DNA of 43,322 nucleotides from assembly GCA_002722155.1 (NCBI GenBank), contig PBKS01000017.1, forward strand, positions 1-43,322, in the 5' to 3' direction. This DNA comes from Chloroflexota bacterium. Its GTDB lineage: Bacteria > Chloroflexota > Dehalococcoidia > Lucifugimonadales > UBA826. The position numbers and the translations under genes were made by a program. The notes beneath the pieces were generated by a model, which had not been told where the DNA came from, did no database searches, and was given only the letters and a program-made list of their open reading frames with translations. Shown piece after piece: positions 7,573 through 15,439 of this stretch (position 1 is its first letter; every line of letters starts with the position of its first letter).

Positions 7573-9792
7573 ATGGTTAATATTGGGAATGTAATTGTCG
7601 ATGATGACTTATATGAAAAGATGGGTCATTATCTTTCAAATGACAAGGTAGAATTAGTTGCCCAGGCTTATGCATTCGCTGAAAAAGCGCATGCAGGTCA
7701 GAAACGGCTTTCGGGAGAGGCATTTTTCGAGCACCCAAAGCAAACGGCATTGTTTTTAGCGGATCTGCGATTGGATGCTAGTGCTCTCTCAGCAGCCTTA
7801 CTTCATGATGTTTTGGAAGATTGTGATGTCACCTTTGAAGAATTGTCTGACGAATTTGGAAACGATGTAGCTGCTTTAGTAGATGGTGTCACTAAACTCA
7901 CCAATGCGGAGGTAATGGGAGACTCACAGTTTTTGTCTGGTTCCCAAAGTGCCTTCGAAGAAACCTCTTTGGAAGATATTGCTCAAGCCGAAACTTTACG
8001 AAAGATGCTTATGGCTATGGCTGAAGACGTTAGAGTGGTATTAATAAAACTTGCTGACAGACTACATAATATGAGAACGGTTTCTTCATTGCCTCAGGGT
8101 CGTCGCGAGGCTATGGCAAAGGAGACATTGGAAATATACGCTCCGTTAGCGCACAGGTTGGGTATTTGGGAAATAAAATGGATGCTAGAGGATTTGTCAT
8201 TTCAACAAATCGATCCTGATGCATATAAACAAATTTCACTTCGTTTGAATACTAAGCGGGGGAAACGCGAAGAGTACATCCAAAGGGTGGTGGAAATTGT
8301 AAAGCATGAGTTGGATGAGGCTGGCATTGTAGCGGAAATCTATGGTAGGCCCAAGCATATTTATAGCATTCATAAAAAAACAGAAAGGTACTATGAATCT
8401 AACCGGGAGGTTAGTGAAATTTATGATCTTTTTGCTGTGCGTATTTTAGTTAATGAAGTCAAAGATTGTTATGGTGCTCTTGGGGTCATGCACACTAAGT
8501 GGCGCCCGCTTCCAGGGCAATTTGATGACTACATAGCAAATCCAAAAGACAATCTCTATCAGTCATTGCATACGGCCGTTCTATGTGAAGAATCATCACC
8601 AGTAGAAATCCAAATTAGGACCCATGATATGCATCAAGTTGCCGAATATGGGGTAGCTGCTCATTGGCTATATAAAGAAACAGGTGAACTTGATATCCAA
8701 TTCGAGGAAAAAATGACATGGCTCCGGCAGCTTTTGGAATGGCAAAGAGATGTTAGTGGGGCTGTTGAATTTGTTGAATCTTTCAAAACTGATATTTTCC
8801 AAAATCAAGTTTTCGTCTACACACCGGGCGGTGATGTGATAGAACTGCCTACAGGTTCCACTCCCTTGGACTTCGCTTATAGGATCCATACTGACGTTGG
8901 ACATAGTTGTGTCGGGGCCAAGGTAAACGGAAAACTGGTGGCTTTGAATTATCATCTGCAAAATGGTGACACAATTCAAATAATGACCAGCAAAGTTACA
9001 AGAGGACCAAGTCTAGACTGGATCAATCCAAGTTTGGGTTATGCTAAAACTTCTTCAGCTCGCGCAAAAATGCGGCAATGGTTTAATCGTCAAGAAAGGC
9101 AGACAAATATAGAACGGGGGAAAGAACTGTTCCAAAAACAAGTGGCCCGATTAGACCTTAATACAGATGAATACAGAGCCGCTGAGCTGTTTAAATATAA
9201 AACGGTTGATGATATGTTTGCGGACCTTGGCGGTGGCTCATTGTCGACCTCTAAATTGATATCTAGAATATCGTTGAAATCAGATCTCATTACTGAGCAG
9301 TTAATACATTCAGTAGTACCGAAGACAGGTCCGGCGTCGGGGGTACAGGTCCTTGGAGTAGGAGACCTGCTCACAAACATTGCCAGATGCTGTAATCCGA
9401 TTATGGGTGATGAAATCACGGGATTTATCACAAGGGGAAGAGGTGTCACGGTACATAGAAGATCATGTCCCAATATTATGTCAGAAGACGAGTTAGATAG
9501 AATAGTACCAGTTGATTGGGGTGAATCCAGAACCCTTTATCCGGTAAGAATCCAGTTAGACTGTTGGGACCGGGTTGGACTGTTGGGAGACGTAACATCG
9601 GTGGTTTCCAATGAGCGAATTAATATTGCCAATATTAATTCTGAAGAGTACGATGATAGGTGCGTTATTTCACTGACGGTGTATACCAATGGGATTGATC
9701 AACTAGGACATTTGTACACAAAATTAGAAGCTGTGAATGGCGTTGACGGGGTTACTAGGTTGAGGAATATTGATCCCAAAATCGAAAACTAA
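7573..9792 (+). CDS. rel: bifunctional-type RelA/SpoT homologue, (p)ppGpp synthetase/hydrolase
   Basis: This is a full-length long RSH protein of 739 residues. The hydrolase domain has H78-D79, E82-D83 and the LADRLHNMRT helix (160-169), so hydrolysis is probably active. The synthetase domain has GRPKHIYSIHKK (258-269) and YQSLHT (329-334). Its charge-specific motif before DYIANPK reads Q-F-D-D (316-319) rather than the R-x-K-D usual in bifunctional Rel. TGS (about 410-472), zinc-finger/RIS (CCNP, HRRSCPN) and ACT (about 655-739) domains follow. An insertion of about 20 residues lies between VTKLTN and QAETLRKM. I chose the ATG at 7573 because AGAGG precedes it; a TTG at 7531 would add 14 residues. 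It leads the rpsT-rpsP group. Confidence 0.93.
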   Translation: MVNIGNVIVDDDLYEKMGHYLSNDKVELVAQAYAFAEKAHAGQKRLSGEAFFEHPKQTALFLADLRLDASALSAALLHDVLEDCDVTFEELSDEFGNDVAALVDGVTKLTNAEVMGDSQFLSGSQSAFEETSLEDIAQAETLRKMLMAMAEDVRVVLIKLADRLHNMRTVSSLPQGRREAMAKETLEIYAPLAHRLGIWEIKWMLEDLSFQQIDPDAYKQISLRLNTKRGKREEYIQRVVEIVKHELDEAGIVAEIYGRPKHIYSIHKKTERYYESNREVSEIYDLFAVRILVNEVKDCYGALGVMHTKWRPLPGQFDDYIANPKDNLYQSLHTAVLCEESSPVEIQIRTHDMHQVAEYGVAAHWLYKETGELDIQFEEKMTWLRQLLEWQRDVSGAVEFVESFKTDIFQNQVFVYTPGGDVIELPTGSTPLDFAYRIHTDVGHSCVGAKVNGKLVALNYHLQNGDTIQIMTSKVTRGPSLDWINPSLGYAKTSSARAKMRQWFNRQERQTNIERGKELFQKQVARLDLNTDEYRAAELFKYKTVDDMFADLGGGSLSTSKLISRISLKSDLITEQLIHSVVPKTGPASGVQVLGVGDLLTNIARCCNPIMGDEITGFITRGRGVTVHRRSCPNIMSEDELDRIVPVDWGESRTLYPVRIQLDCWDRVGLLGDVTSVVSNERINIANINSEEYDDRCVISLTVYTNGIDQLGHLYTKLEAVNGVDGVTRLRNIDPKIEN

Positions 9793-9821
9793 TATTAATT
9801 GTTGTAGGAGATTTGAGGAAA

Positions 9822-10085
9822 GTGCCAAGTGCAAAAGCTTTTAGGGTTAGCGAAAGAAAAAAGAGTATTAACCAGCCGTTGAGATCACGTGCAAAAAATT
9901 TGGTCACTCGGACTCGTAATAAGATTGCGGAAGGTGACATGGAAGCTGCTGAAATAGCCGCAAAAGGAGCAGTAGTAGCTTTGGATAAAGCTGCCAGCAA
10001 AGGAGCTATACACAAAAATACGGCTTCTAGAAAAAAATCGAGATTAATAAGGCATCTCAACGATGCAAAGAACAGCCGGGAGTAA
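9822..10085 (+). CDS. rpsT: small ribosomal subunit protein bS20
   Basis: This small, highly basic helical protein of the 30S body begins [18 protein letters not shown] and carries the Arg/Lys-rich helices and the [18 protein letters not shown] segment typical of bS20. The GTG at 9822 gives an N-terminus matching homologues, with GGAG eleven bases upstream. A TTG at 9813 would add MRK but sits only two bases after the same GGAG. It lies 29 bases after the RSH gene and five bases before rpsP, so it is likely cotranscribed with both. Confidence 0.9.
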   Translation: MPSAKAFRVSERKKSINQPLRSRAKNLVTRTRNKIAEGDMEAAEIAAKGAVVALDKAASKGAIHKNTASRKKSRLIRHLNDAKNSRE

Positions 10086-10090
10086 CTGTC

Positions 10091-10357
10091 ATGCTTAGAA
10101 TTAGGCTTAGGAGGACGGGCTCCAAAAACCAGCCAAGTTATCGAATCGTAGTGGCAGATTCTCGGAAACCCCGGGATGGCAGGTTTGTTGACTATTTAGG
10201 TCACTATAACCCTCGTTTTGATCCACCTGAAATGGTAATGGACACCGAAAAAGCTCAGAAATGGATAAGCCAGGGCGCACAGCCGTCAGATGCTGTCAAA
10301 CGAATAATAGAAAAAGTTTCAAATTTTTCCGGAGACTCCGAAGAAGCGGAAGAGTAA
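10091..10357 (+). CDS. rpsP: small ribosomal subunit protein bS16
   Basis: The 88-residue protein begins [20 protein letters not shown] and continues with [20 protein letters not shown], the signature of bS16, a 30S assembly protein that contacts 16S rRNA in the body. The C-terminus ends in an acidic EEAEE. It is the first gene of the classical rpsP-khpA-rimM order seen in many bacteria. The usual trmD and rplS are absent after rimM here. Confidence 0.95.
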   Translation: MLRIRLRRTGSKNQPSYRIVVADSRKPRDGRFVDYLGHYNPRFDPPEMVMDTEKAQKWISQGAQPSDAVKRIIEKVSNFSGDSEEAEE

Positions 10358-10412
10358 AATCTGATCTTATTGCCTTGGGAAATATCAGACTTCATTCCTC
10401 TTAATGTTTATC

Positions 10413-10643
10413 ATGAAAGAACTTATTGAATATATAGCTAAATCTATAGTGTCCTACCCGGATGATGTTGTCGTTTCATCATTGGAAAAAGGTGATGGAA
10501 GTTTCATTTATACACTTCAGGTACATCCCGATGACAAGGGCCGCATTATAGGACGGCAAGGAAGGGTTGCTCAAGCTATAAGAAGCTTGTTAAGGGTCGC
10601 TGCTGTTAAGAGTGGTGCCCATGTGAATTTAGAGATCGAATAG
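10413..10643 (+). CDS. khpA: KH-domain RNA-binding protein KhpA
   Basis: A single small KH domain of 76 residues begins MKELIEYIAKSIVSYPDDV. The nucleic-acid-binding loop reads GRQG within GRIIGRQGRVAQAIRSLL, a valid G-x-x-G. KhpA usually pairs with KhpB/EloR and binds many RNAs; no partner gene is in the window. I chose the ATG at 10413 because homologues begin MKEL. The ATG at 10404 would add MFI. Neither has a strong ribosome-binding site. It sits between rpsP and rimM, the standard neighbourhood. Confidence 0.9.
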   Translation: MKELIEYIAKSIVSYPDDVVVSSLEKGDGSFIYTLQVHPDDKGRIIGRQGRVAQAIRSLLRVAAVKSGAHVNLEIE

Positions 10644-10750
10644 TTAATCAGATTTCACTATCTGGTAATCGATTTCTTGTTTGAAAATCCGCAATCTCTT
10701 TTTTTTAGAAAAGTTTTATTCATAGTTTAGTTGTCTAGTTTGATTTTAAT

Positions 10751-11260
10751 ATGGAAGACGATTTAATTACAGTGGGAATAATCCTTGGCCCTAGAGGCTT
10801 GAAGGGCCAGTTGCGGGTCGAATCATTTTCTGATTTACCTGGCAGATTTACCAAAGGTGAATCATTCACATTGAATGGAATGGAAAGGGTACTACGAAAC
10901 ACAATTGATGGTACGAAGGGCTTAATTTTAGAATTTGTAGGTATTGATAGTCGTGAATGTGCCGAAAAATACCGAGGGTGCGAACTCAAGATTAGTCCTG
11001 AAAGATCTGAAAAATTAATCCCTCGAGGGAGCTACTTTCATCATGAAATCATTGGGATGGTGGTTCTAGATGAGAAGGATGTAGAACTAGGTAAGGTGAT
11101 AGAGATTATTGTGACAGGAGCCAATGACGTGTATGTCATCAGTAATGCTATAGATAGAGATATTTTGATTCCTGCGATCAGTTCCGTTGTTCGGGAAATC
11201 TGTGTCGAGGATCTCACTATGAGAATAAACCTTCCCAAAGGTTTGAATACGAGACTTTAA
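10751..11260 (+). CDS. rimM: ribosome maturation factor RimM
   Basis: The 169-residue protein has an N-terminal RimM beta-barrel (VGIILGPRGLKGQLRVESFSD) and a C-terminal PRC-barrel domain (YFHHEIIGMVVLDEKDVELGKV, then a GANDVYVI and LIPAI motif). RimM binds uS19 and helps mature the 3' domain of 16S rRNA. It is separated from khpA by 107 bases that hold a weak CAGAT/ATCTG inverted repeat and a run of eight T at about 10693-10700, so the upstream transcript may partly end there. The str operon promoter follows directly in place of trmD-rplS. Confidence 0.93.
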   Translation: MEDDLITVGIILGPRGLKGQLRVESFSDLPGRFTKGESFTLNGMERVLRNTIDGTKGLILEFVGIDSRECAEKYRGCELKISPERSEKLIPRGSYFHHEIIGMVVLDEKDVELGKVIEIIVTGANDVYVISNAIDRDILIPAISSVVREICVEDLTMRINLPKGLNTRL

Positions 11261-11351
11261 TTTTACTTTGGTGTTTGTAAACTTTTTCTACGTTGATAGA
11301 CTTAACCGATTGGACCTTGAATATGCACGGATATTTTGGCTCAGTTAATCG

Positions 11352-11380
11352 TTGACACTCATTTTATCCATAGCTATAAT
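11352..11380 (+). promoter_or_regulatory. perfect-consensus sigma70 promoter of the ribosomal-protein supercluster
   Basis: TTGACA at 11352-11357 and TATAAT at 11375-11380 are separated by exactly 17 bases, the ideal housekeeping promoter. It lies about 70 bases before the rpsL start, and transcription would begin near 11387. It is the best promoter match I see in the window and the natural start of the rpsL-to-rpsI run. The sequence at -40 to -60 is only moderately A+T-rich, so an UP element is not obvious. Confidence 0.8.
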
Positions 11381-11388
11381 TATTCCTT

Positions 11389-11406
11389 GTCGCCCCTGAA
11401 AGCGAC
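11389..11406 (+). promoter_or_regulatory. leader hairpin in the rpsL 5' untranslated region
   Basis: GTCGC (11389-11393) can pair with GCGAC (11402-11406) around an eight-base loop. This lies immediately after the predicted transcription start and is followed by GGTTTATTTA. It might be a stabilising 5' hairpin, an attenuator without a good U-tract, or a ribosomal-protein binding site. The stem is short and could be chance. Confidence 0.35.
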
Positions 11407-11449
11407 GGTTTATTTATGCCAAAAAAACAGGAAAAAAATAGGGAATTGC

Positions 11450-11866
11450 ATGCCTACTGTTAACCAGTTAATTAGGAAGAAAAGACGTAAGAAAGTGAGA
11501 AAAAATACGGCGCCAGCATTGGACCTTTCATGGAATACATTAAAAAACAAAGGGAACCGAGGCGCTGGATCTCCACACAAACGTGGAGTGTGTGTCCAAG
11601 TCAGGACTCAGACTCCGAAGAAACCTAATTCAGCGTTGAGGAAGGTGGCTAGGGTTAGGCTAACCAACGGCATGGAGGTCACCGCGTACATACCGGGGGA
11701 AGGTCACAATCTACAGGAGCATTCGGTAGTTTTGATTAGAGGGGGAAGAGTCAGGGATTTACCAGGAGTTAGATATCACGTGGTGAGAGGTGTTTTGGAC
11801 ACTGCAGGAGTTCAGGATCGGAAGAGGGGTCGCAGTAAATATGGAACTAGGATTGAAGATAATTAA
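11450..11866 (+). CDS. rpsL: small ribosomal subunit protein uS12
   Basis: uS12 sits at the decoding centre. The 138-residue protein begins [15 protein letters not shown] and has the roughly 13-residue insertion before KRGVC also found in the long form of Gram-positive bacteria. [11 protein letters not shown] keeps the K42 region (E. coli numbering). The second streptomycin-linked loop reads [13 protein letters not shown]: Arg102 replaces the Lys that is K87 in E. coli. The frame is open back to 11336, but that extension overlaps the promoter. The ATG at 11450 has an AGGGA ribosome-binding site and matches homologues. It is the first gene of the supercluster. Confidence 0.96.
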   Translation: MPTVNQLIRKKRRKKVRKNTAPALDLSWNTLKNKGNRGAGSPHKRGVCVQVRTQTPKKPNSALRKVARVRLTNGMEVTAYIPGEGHNLQEHSVVLIRGGRVRDLPGVRYHVVRGVLDTAGVQDRKRGRSKYGTRIEDN

Positions 11867-11912
11867 TAAAAACCAAGTCTGCACAACAAGGGACTGAATT
11901 TAGAGAAATTTT

Positions 11913-12383
11913 ATGGCCAGAAGAAGAAGAGCGGAAATTAGAAAGATTTTGCCCGATCCCAAATATAACAGTGTGGATCTCGCTAAATTTATAAACAACA
12001 TAATGCAAAACGGCAAAAAGACGGTTGCCCAGAAAATAGTTTACTCGGCGATTGAAAGCGTAGAACAGGAAGCTGGAAGATCCGGGTTTGAAGTTTTTGA
12101 ACAGGCAATTAGAAATGCAACTCCGATGATAGAGGTTAGGTCTCGAAGAGTAGGAGGGGCTAACTATCAGGTACCTGCTGAGGTTAGGCCGGCTCGGAGG
12201 ATGGCTTTGGCGATGAGATGGTTGGTGATGGGAGCAAGGCAGAGGTCAGGTAGAGGAATGTCAGAAAAGCTATCAGCGGAACTTTTGGATGCATCTAGGG
12301 GTCAAGGGGCGGCCGTGAGGCGTAAGGAAGAAGTCTTTAGAATGGCAGAGGCGAACAGGGCTTTTGCTCACTATCGTTGGTAA
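11913..12383 (+). CDS. rpsG: small ribosomal subunit protein uS7
   Basis: The 156-residue protein has the uS7 landmarks [49 protein letters not shown] and the C-terminal [11 protein letters not shown]. It nucleates assembly of the 30S head and contacts E-site tRNA. In E. coli it is the translational regulator of the str operon. The 46-base rpsL-rpsG gap here is shorter than the E. coli regulatory spacer, and no clear mimic of the 16S binding site is visible. ATG start. Confidence 0.97.
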   Translation: MARRRRAEIRKILPDPKYNSVDLAKFINNIMQNGKKTVAQKIVYSAIESVEQEAGRSGFEVFEQAIRNATPMIEVRSRRVGGANYQVPAEVRPARRMALAMRWLVMGARQRSGRGMSEKLSAELLDASRGQGAAVRRKEEVFRMAEANRAFAHYRW

Positions 12384-12417
12384 TTGGTTTACTAATCTGT
12401 ATTGAGGTAAATACAAG

Positions 12418-14472
12418 GTGGCACAGAATTCACTAAAACAAACTAGGAATATTGGGTTTATTGCGCATATTGATGCGGGTAAGACTACAGTATCGGAAAG
12501 GGTTTTGTATTTCTCCGGAAGGATACACAAGTTAGGAACCGTGGACGACGGGAATACGGCAACTGACTGGATGGATCAAGAGAGGGAGAGAGGTATTACC
12601 ATCGTTTCGGCGGCAACCGCCACGCAATGGAAGGATTGGGACCTAAACATAATCGACACTCCGGGCCACGTTGATTTTACCGCTGAAGTTGAGCGAAGTT
12701 TGAGAGTACTAGATGGCGGGATAGTCGTGTTTGACTCAGTTGCTGGAGTTCAGCCGCAGTCAGAGACGGTATGGAGGCAAGCCGATAAATACCAAGTACC
12801 CCGCATATGCTTTATCAATAAGATGGACAAGGTGGGTGGTGATTACTACCATGCAATCAGTACTATAGTTCAAAGGCTGAAAGCGAATCCTGTACCCATT
12901 CAGATTCCTATGGGAAGCGAAGATCAGTTCTATGGTGTTATTAATTTGGTGGAAGGTCAGTCTTTTACCTTTGATAATGAAGGTAATATGACAGAGGGTG
13001 GGGTACCGGATGAGTTCGCTGAAGAGTTTGATACTCGGCGATCAGAGATGATCGAGAAGATTGCTGAACAGGATGATGCCCTTTTAGAGAAATTTCTTAT
13101 GGAAGAAGACATTTCAGTGGAGGAACTAAGAAGAGCTATAAGATCTGCGACGATATCAAATAAGATCGTTCCGGTCCTTTGTGGTACGGCCTTAAAAAAC
13201 AAGTGTGTTCAGCCTTTGTTAGATGCAATCGGTGAATACCTACCTTCACCTTTAGATGTACCTCCAGTTGAAGGTGTCAAACCAGGCAGTGATGACACTA
13301 TAACTAGAGGTGCGAATAATGATGAACCATTCGCCGCTCTTGCCTTCAAAACAGTTACGGATCCCTTCATAGGTCGACTTGTCTATTTTCGAGTCTATTC
13401 TGGATCTGCGAAATCCGGTTCGAGTGTGTTAAATACTGCCACAGGAGATAGGGAAAGGTTGGGAAGGATAGTAAAGATGCATGCGGACCAAAGAGAGGAT
13501 GTGGAAGAGGTCTTTGCTGGAGAAATAGCCGCAGCCATTGGACTTAAAGACACAACAACTGGTGAGACAATAAGTTCTATAGATGATCCAATTTTACTAG
13601 AGAAAATTGAATTCCCAGATCCAGTAGTTTCTGTTTCGATTGAGCCTAAGGCAAGGGCAGATCAGGATAAACTGTCTGATGCATTGGTGAAACTGTCTGA
13701 TGAAGATCCGACGTTTACAATTATCTACGATGACGAAACAGGCCAAACAGTTATGTCAGGCATGGGTGAATTGCACCTGGAGATTTTGACCGATCGGATG
13801 AAGCGGGAATTTAAGGTTGAAGCCAACGTAGGGAAACCAAGGGTGGCATTCAGGGAAACTATTAGAAGAACCACAACTGCTGAAGGTAAGTTCGTCCGAC
13901 AGTCAGGTGGTCATGGGCAGTATGGACATGTCATTATAGAGATGGAGCCGTTGGAAAGAGGTGAAGGGGTACAGTTCGAAAATAAAATTAGAGGAGGGTC
14001 CATCCCCACCGAGTTCATTTCTTCTGTTGAAGATGGCGTTCGAGGTGCGTTAAAAAATGGTCCTAAATCTGGATTTCCTGTAATCGATCTGTTAGTTAGG
14101 CTCATCGATGGGACCTACCACGACGTTGATTCTTCCAAAGTTTCATTTGAGATTGCTGGTTCAATGGCTACTAGAACGGCGGTGGATAGATGTAGCCCAG
14201 TTGTTTTAGAGCCAGTCATGAAGTTAGAAGTGGTTACTCCTGAGGATTATCTTGGAGAAGTGATAGGGGACTTAGGTAGACGAAGGGCAGGGGTGGAGAG
14301 TATTGACGCTCAAGGCGACACTCAGATAGTCAAGGCCTCCCTACCGTTGGCGGAGAGCTTTGGATATGCTAACGATCTTCGCTCTATCACTCAGGGAAGA
14401 GCTGGATATTCTATGGAATTTGAAAAATACTTGGAGGCGCCAGAGTCAGTTGTAGAAGCTCAGGCTACTTAG
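12418..14472 (+). CDS. fusA: elongation factor G
   Basis: EF-G is the GTPase that drives translocation. The 684-residue protein has G1 AHIDAGKTT, switch region RERGITI, G3 DTPGHVDF and G4 NKMD, then domain II, domain III, the domain IV segment SGGHGQYGHVIIEMEP and the domain V end. The length is slightly under the roughly 700 of E. coli but complete. The start is GTG with GAGGT upstream. In most str operons tuf follows; here rpsJ follows after 12 bases, so EF-Tu must be encoded elsewhere. Confidence 0.96.
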   Translation: MAQNSLKQTRNIGFIAHIDAGKTTVSERVLYFSGRIHKLGTVDDGNTATDWMDQERERGITIVSAATATQWKDWDLNIIDTPGHVDFTAEVERSLRVLDGGIVVFDSVAGVQPQSETVWRQADKYQVPRICFINKMDKVGGDYYHAISTIVQRLKANPVPIQIPMGSEDQFYGVINLVEGQSFTFDNEGNMTEGGVPDEFAEEFDTRRSEMIEKIAEQDDALLEKFLMEEDISVEELRRAIRSATISNKIVPVLCGTALKNKCVQPLLDAIGEYLPSPLDVPPVEGVKPGSDDTITRGANNDEPFAALAFKTVTDPFIGRLVYFRVYSGSAKSGSSVLNTATGDRERLGRIVKMHADQREDVEEVFAGEIAAAIGLKDTTTGETISSIDDPILLEKIEFPDPVVSVSIEPKARADQDKLSDALVKLSDEDPTFTIIYDDETGQTVMSGMGELHLEILTDRMKREFKVEANVGKPRVAFRETIRRTTTAEGKFVRQSGGHGQYGHVIIEMEPLERGEGVQFENKIRGGSIPTEFISSVEDGVRGALKNGPKSGFPVIDLLVRLIDGTYHDVDSSKVSFEIAGSMATRTAVDRCSPVVLEPVMKLEVVTPEDYLGEVIGDLGRRRAGVESIDAQGDTQIVKASLPLAESFGYANDLRSITQGRAGYSMEFEKYLEAPESVVEAQAT

Positions 14473-14484
14473 GAAAGTTAAGAA

Positions 14485-14799
14485 ATGGTACAAAACGCAC
14501 AGAAAATTAGAGTTATTTTAAAAGCATTCGACCACAGGATCCTGGATCAATCTGCTTCTCAGATAGTTGAGACGGCTGAAAGAACAGGAGCAAGGGTTGC
14601 TGGACCAGTGCCATTGCCAACAGCCATTAAGAGGTTTTGTGTTCTGAGGGCTCCCCATATAGACAAGGACTCTAGGGAGCATTTTGAAATGAGAACCCAC
14701 AATCGCCTTATTGACATACATAATCCCACATCTAAGACAATAGATTCTTTAACCAACTTGGACATGCCAGCAGGTGTGGACATAGCAATCAAATTGTAG
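14485..14799 (+). CDS. rpsJ: small ribosomal subunit protein uS10
   Basis: The 104-residue protein contains [50 protein letters not shown] and the C-terminal [10 protein letters not shown], all standard for uS10 (NusE). Besides its role in the 30S head, uS10 binds NusB and NusG and so links ribosomes and transcription antitermination. AGGAAAG precedes the ATG. It opens the S10-type part of the cluster with no separate promoter visible between fusA and rpsJ. Confidence 0.96.
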   Translation: MVQNAQKIRVILKAFDHRILDQSASQIVETAERTGARVAGPVPLPTAIKRFCVLRAPHIDKDSREHFEMRTHNRLIDIHNPTSKTIDSLTNLDMPAGVDIAIKL

Positions 14800-14807
14800 G
14801 AATCGAT

Positions 14808-15437
14808 ATGGCAATATCTGGGATAATAGGCAAGGTAATTGGGGGAACCCAATATTTTCACGAGGATGGTACAGCTGAAGCTGTTACCGCGATAGAGGCA
14901 GGTCCATGCACTATCACTCAAATTAAATCTCTTGAAAGGGACGGATATCAAAGCGTTCAGTTGGGATTTGAAACAATCAAAAAGTCAAATAAACCCAAAA
15001 GAGGTCATCTGGCGGAAGCTGGTGGAAATTTATTTCGGCATTTGAGGGAAACCAAAAGTGACGACTATGAAGAATTGGAGGTTGGCTCACAGATTGATGT
15101 GGGAATGTTCGAGGTCGGAGAGAAGGTCAATGTTACTGGCGTCTCAAAAGGTAAAGGGTTTCAGGGAGGGGTGAAAAGATATAACTTCCGGGGAGGCCCG
15201 AAGACCCATGGTCAGTCTGATAGGCACCGTGCGCCTGGGTCAATAGGGGCTGGAACGACCCCTGGAAGGGTCATAAAAGGGATGAGGATGGCTGGCAGAA
15301 TGGGTGGCGATAAGGTAACTGTAAAGAATTTAGACGTCATAATGATAGACCCCGAGAAAAATATATTGTTGGTTAAAGGTGCTGTGCCCGGGCATCGAAA
15401 TTCCGTATTAGTTATTTCTAAATCTGTGAAGAGTTAA
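14808..15437 (+). CDS. rplC: large ribosomal subunit protein uL3
   Basis: The 209-residue protein has the uL3 signature around GKGFQGGVKRYNFRGG, followed by THGQSDRHRAPGSIGAGTTPGRV and KGMRMAGRMGG. uL3 reaches toward the peptidyl transferase centre and starts 50S assembly. AGGAAT precedes the ATG, and the stop is two bases before rplD. Nothing unusual is seen in the sequence. Confidence 0.96.
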   Translation: MAISGIIGKVIGGTQYFHEDGTAEAVTAIEAGPCTITQIKSLERDGYQSVQLGFETIKKSNKPKRGHLAEAGGNLFRHLRETKSDDYEELEVGSQIDVGMFEVGEKVNVTGVSKGKGFQGGVKRYNFRGGPKTHGQSDRHRAPGSIGAGTTPGRVIKGMRMAGRMGGDKVTVKNLDVIMIDPEKNILLVKGAVPGHRNSVLVISKSVKS

Positions 15438-15439
15438 CG

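Noticed and set aside
11336-11449. N-terminal extension of uS12
   Set aside because: The open frame back to 11336 overlaps the perfect promoter and encodes residues unlike uS12. The ATG at 11450 has its own ribosome-binding site.
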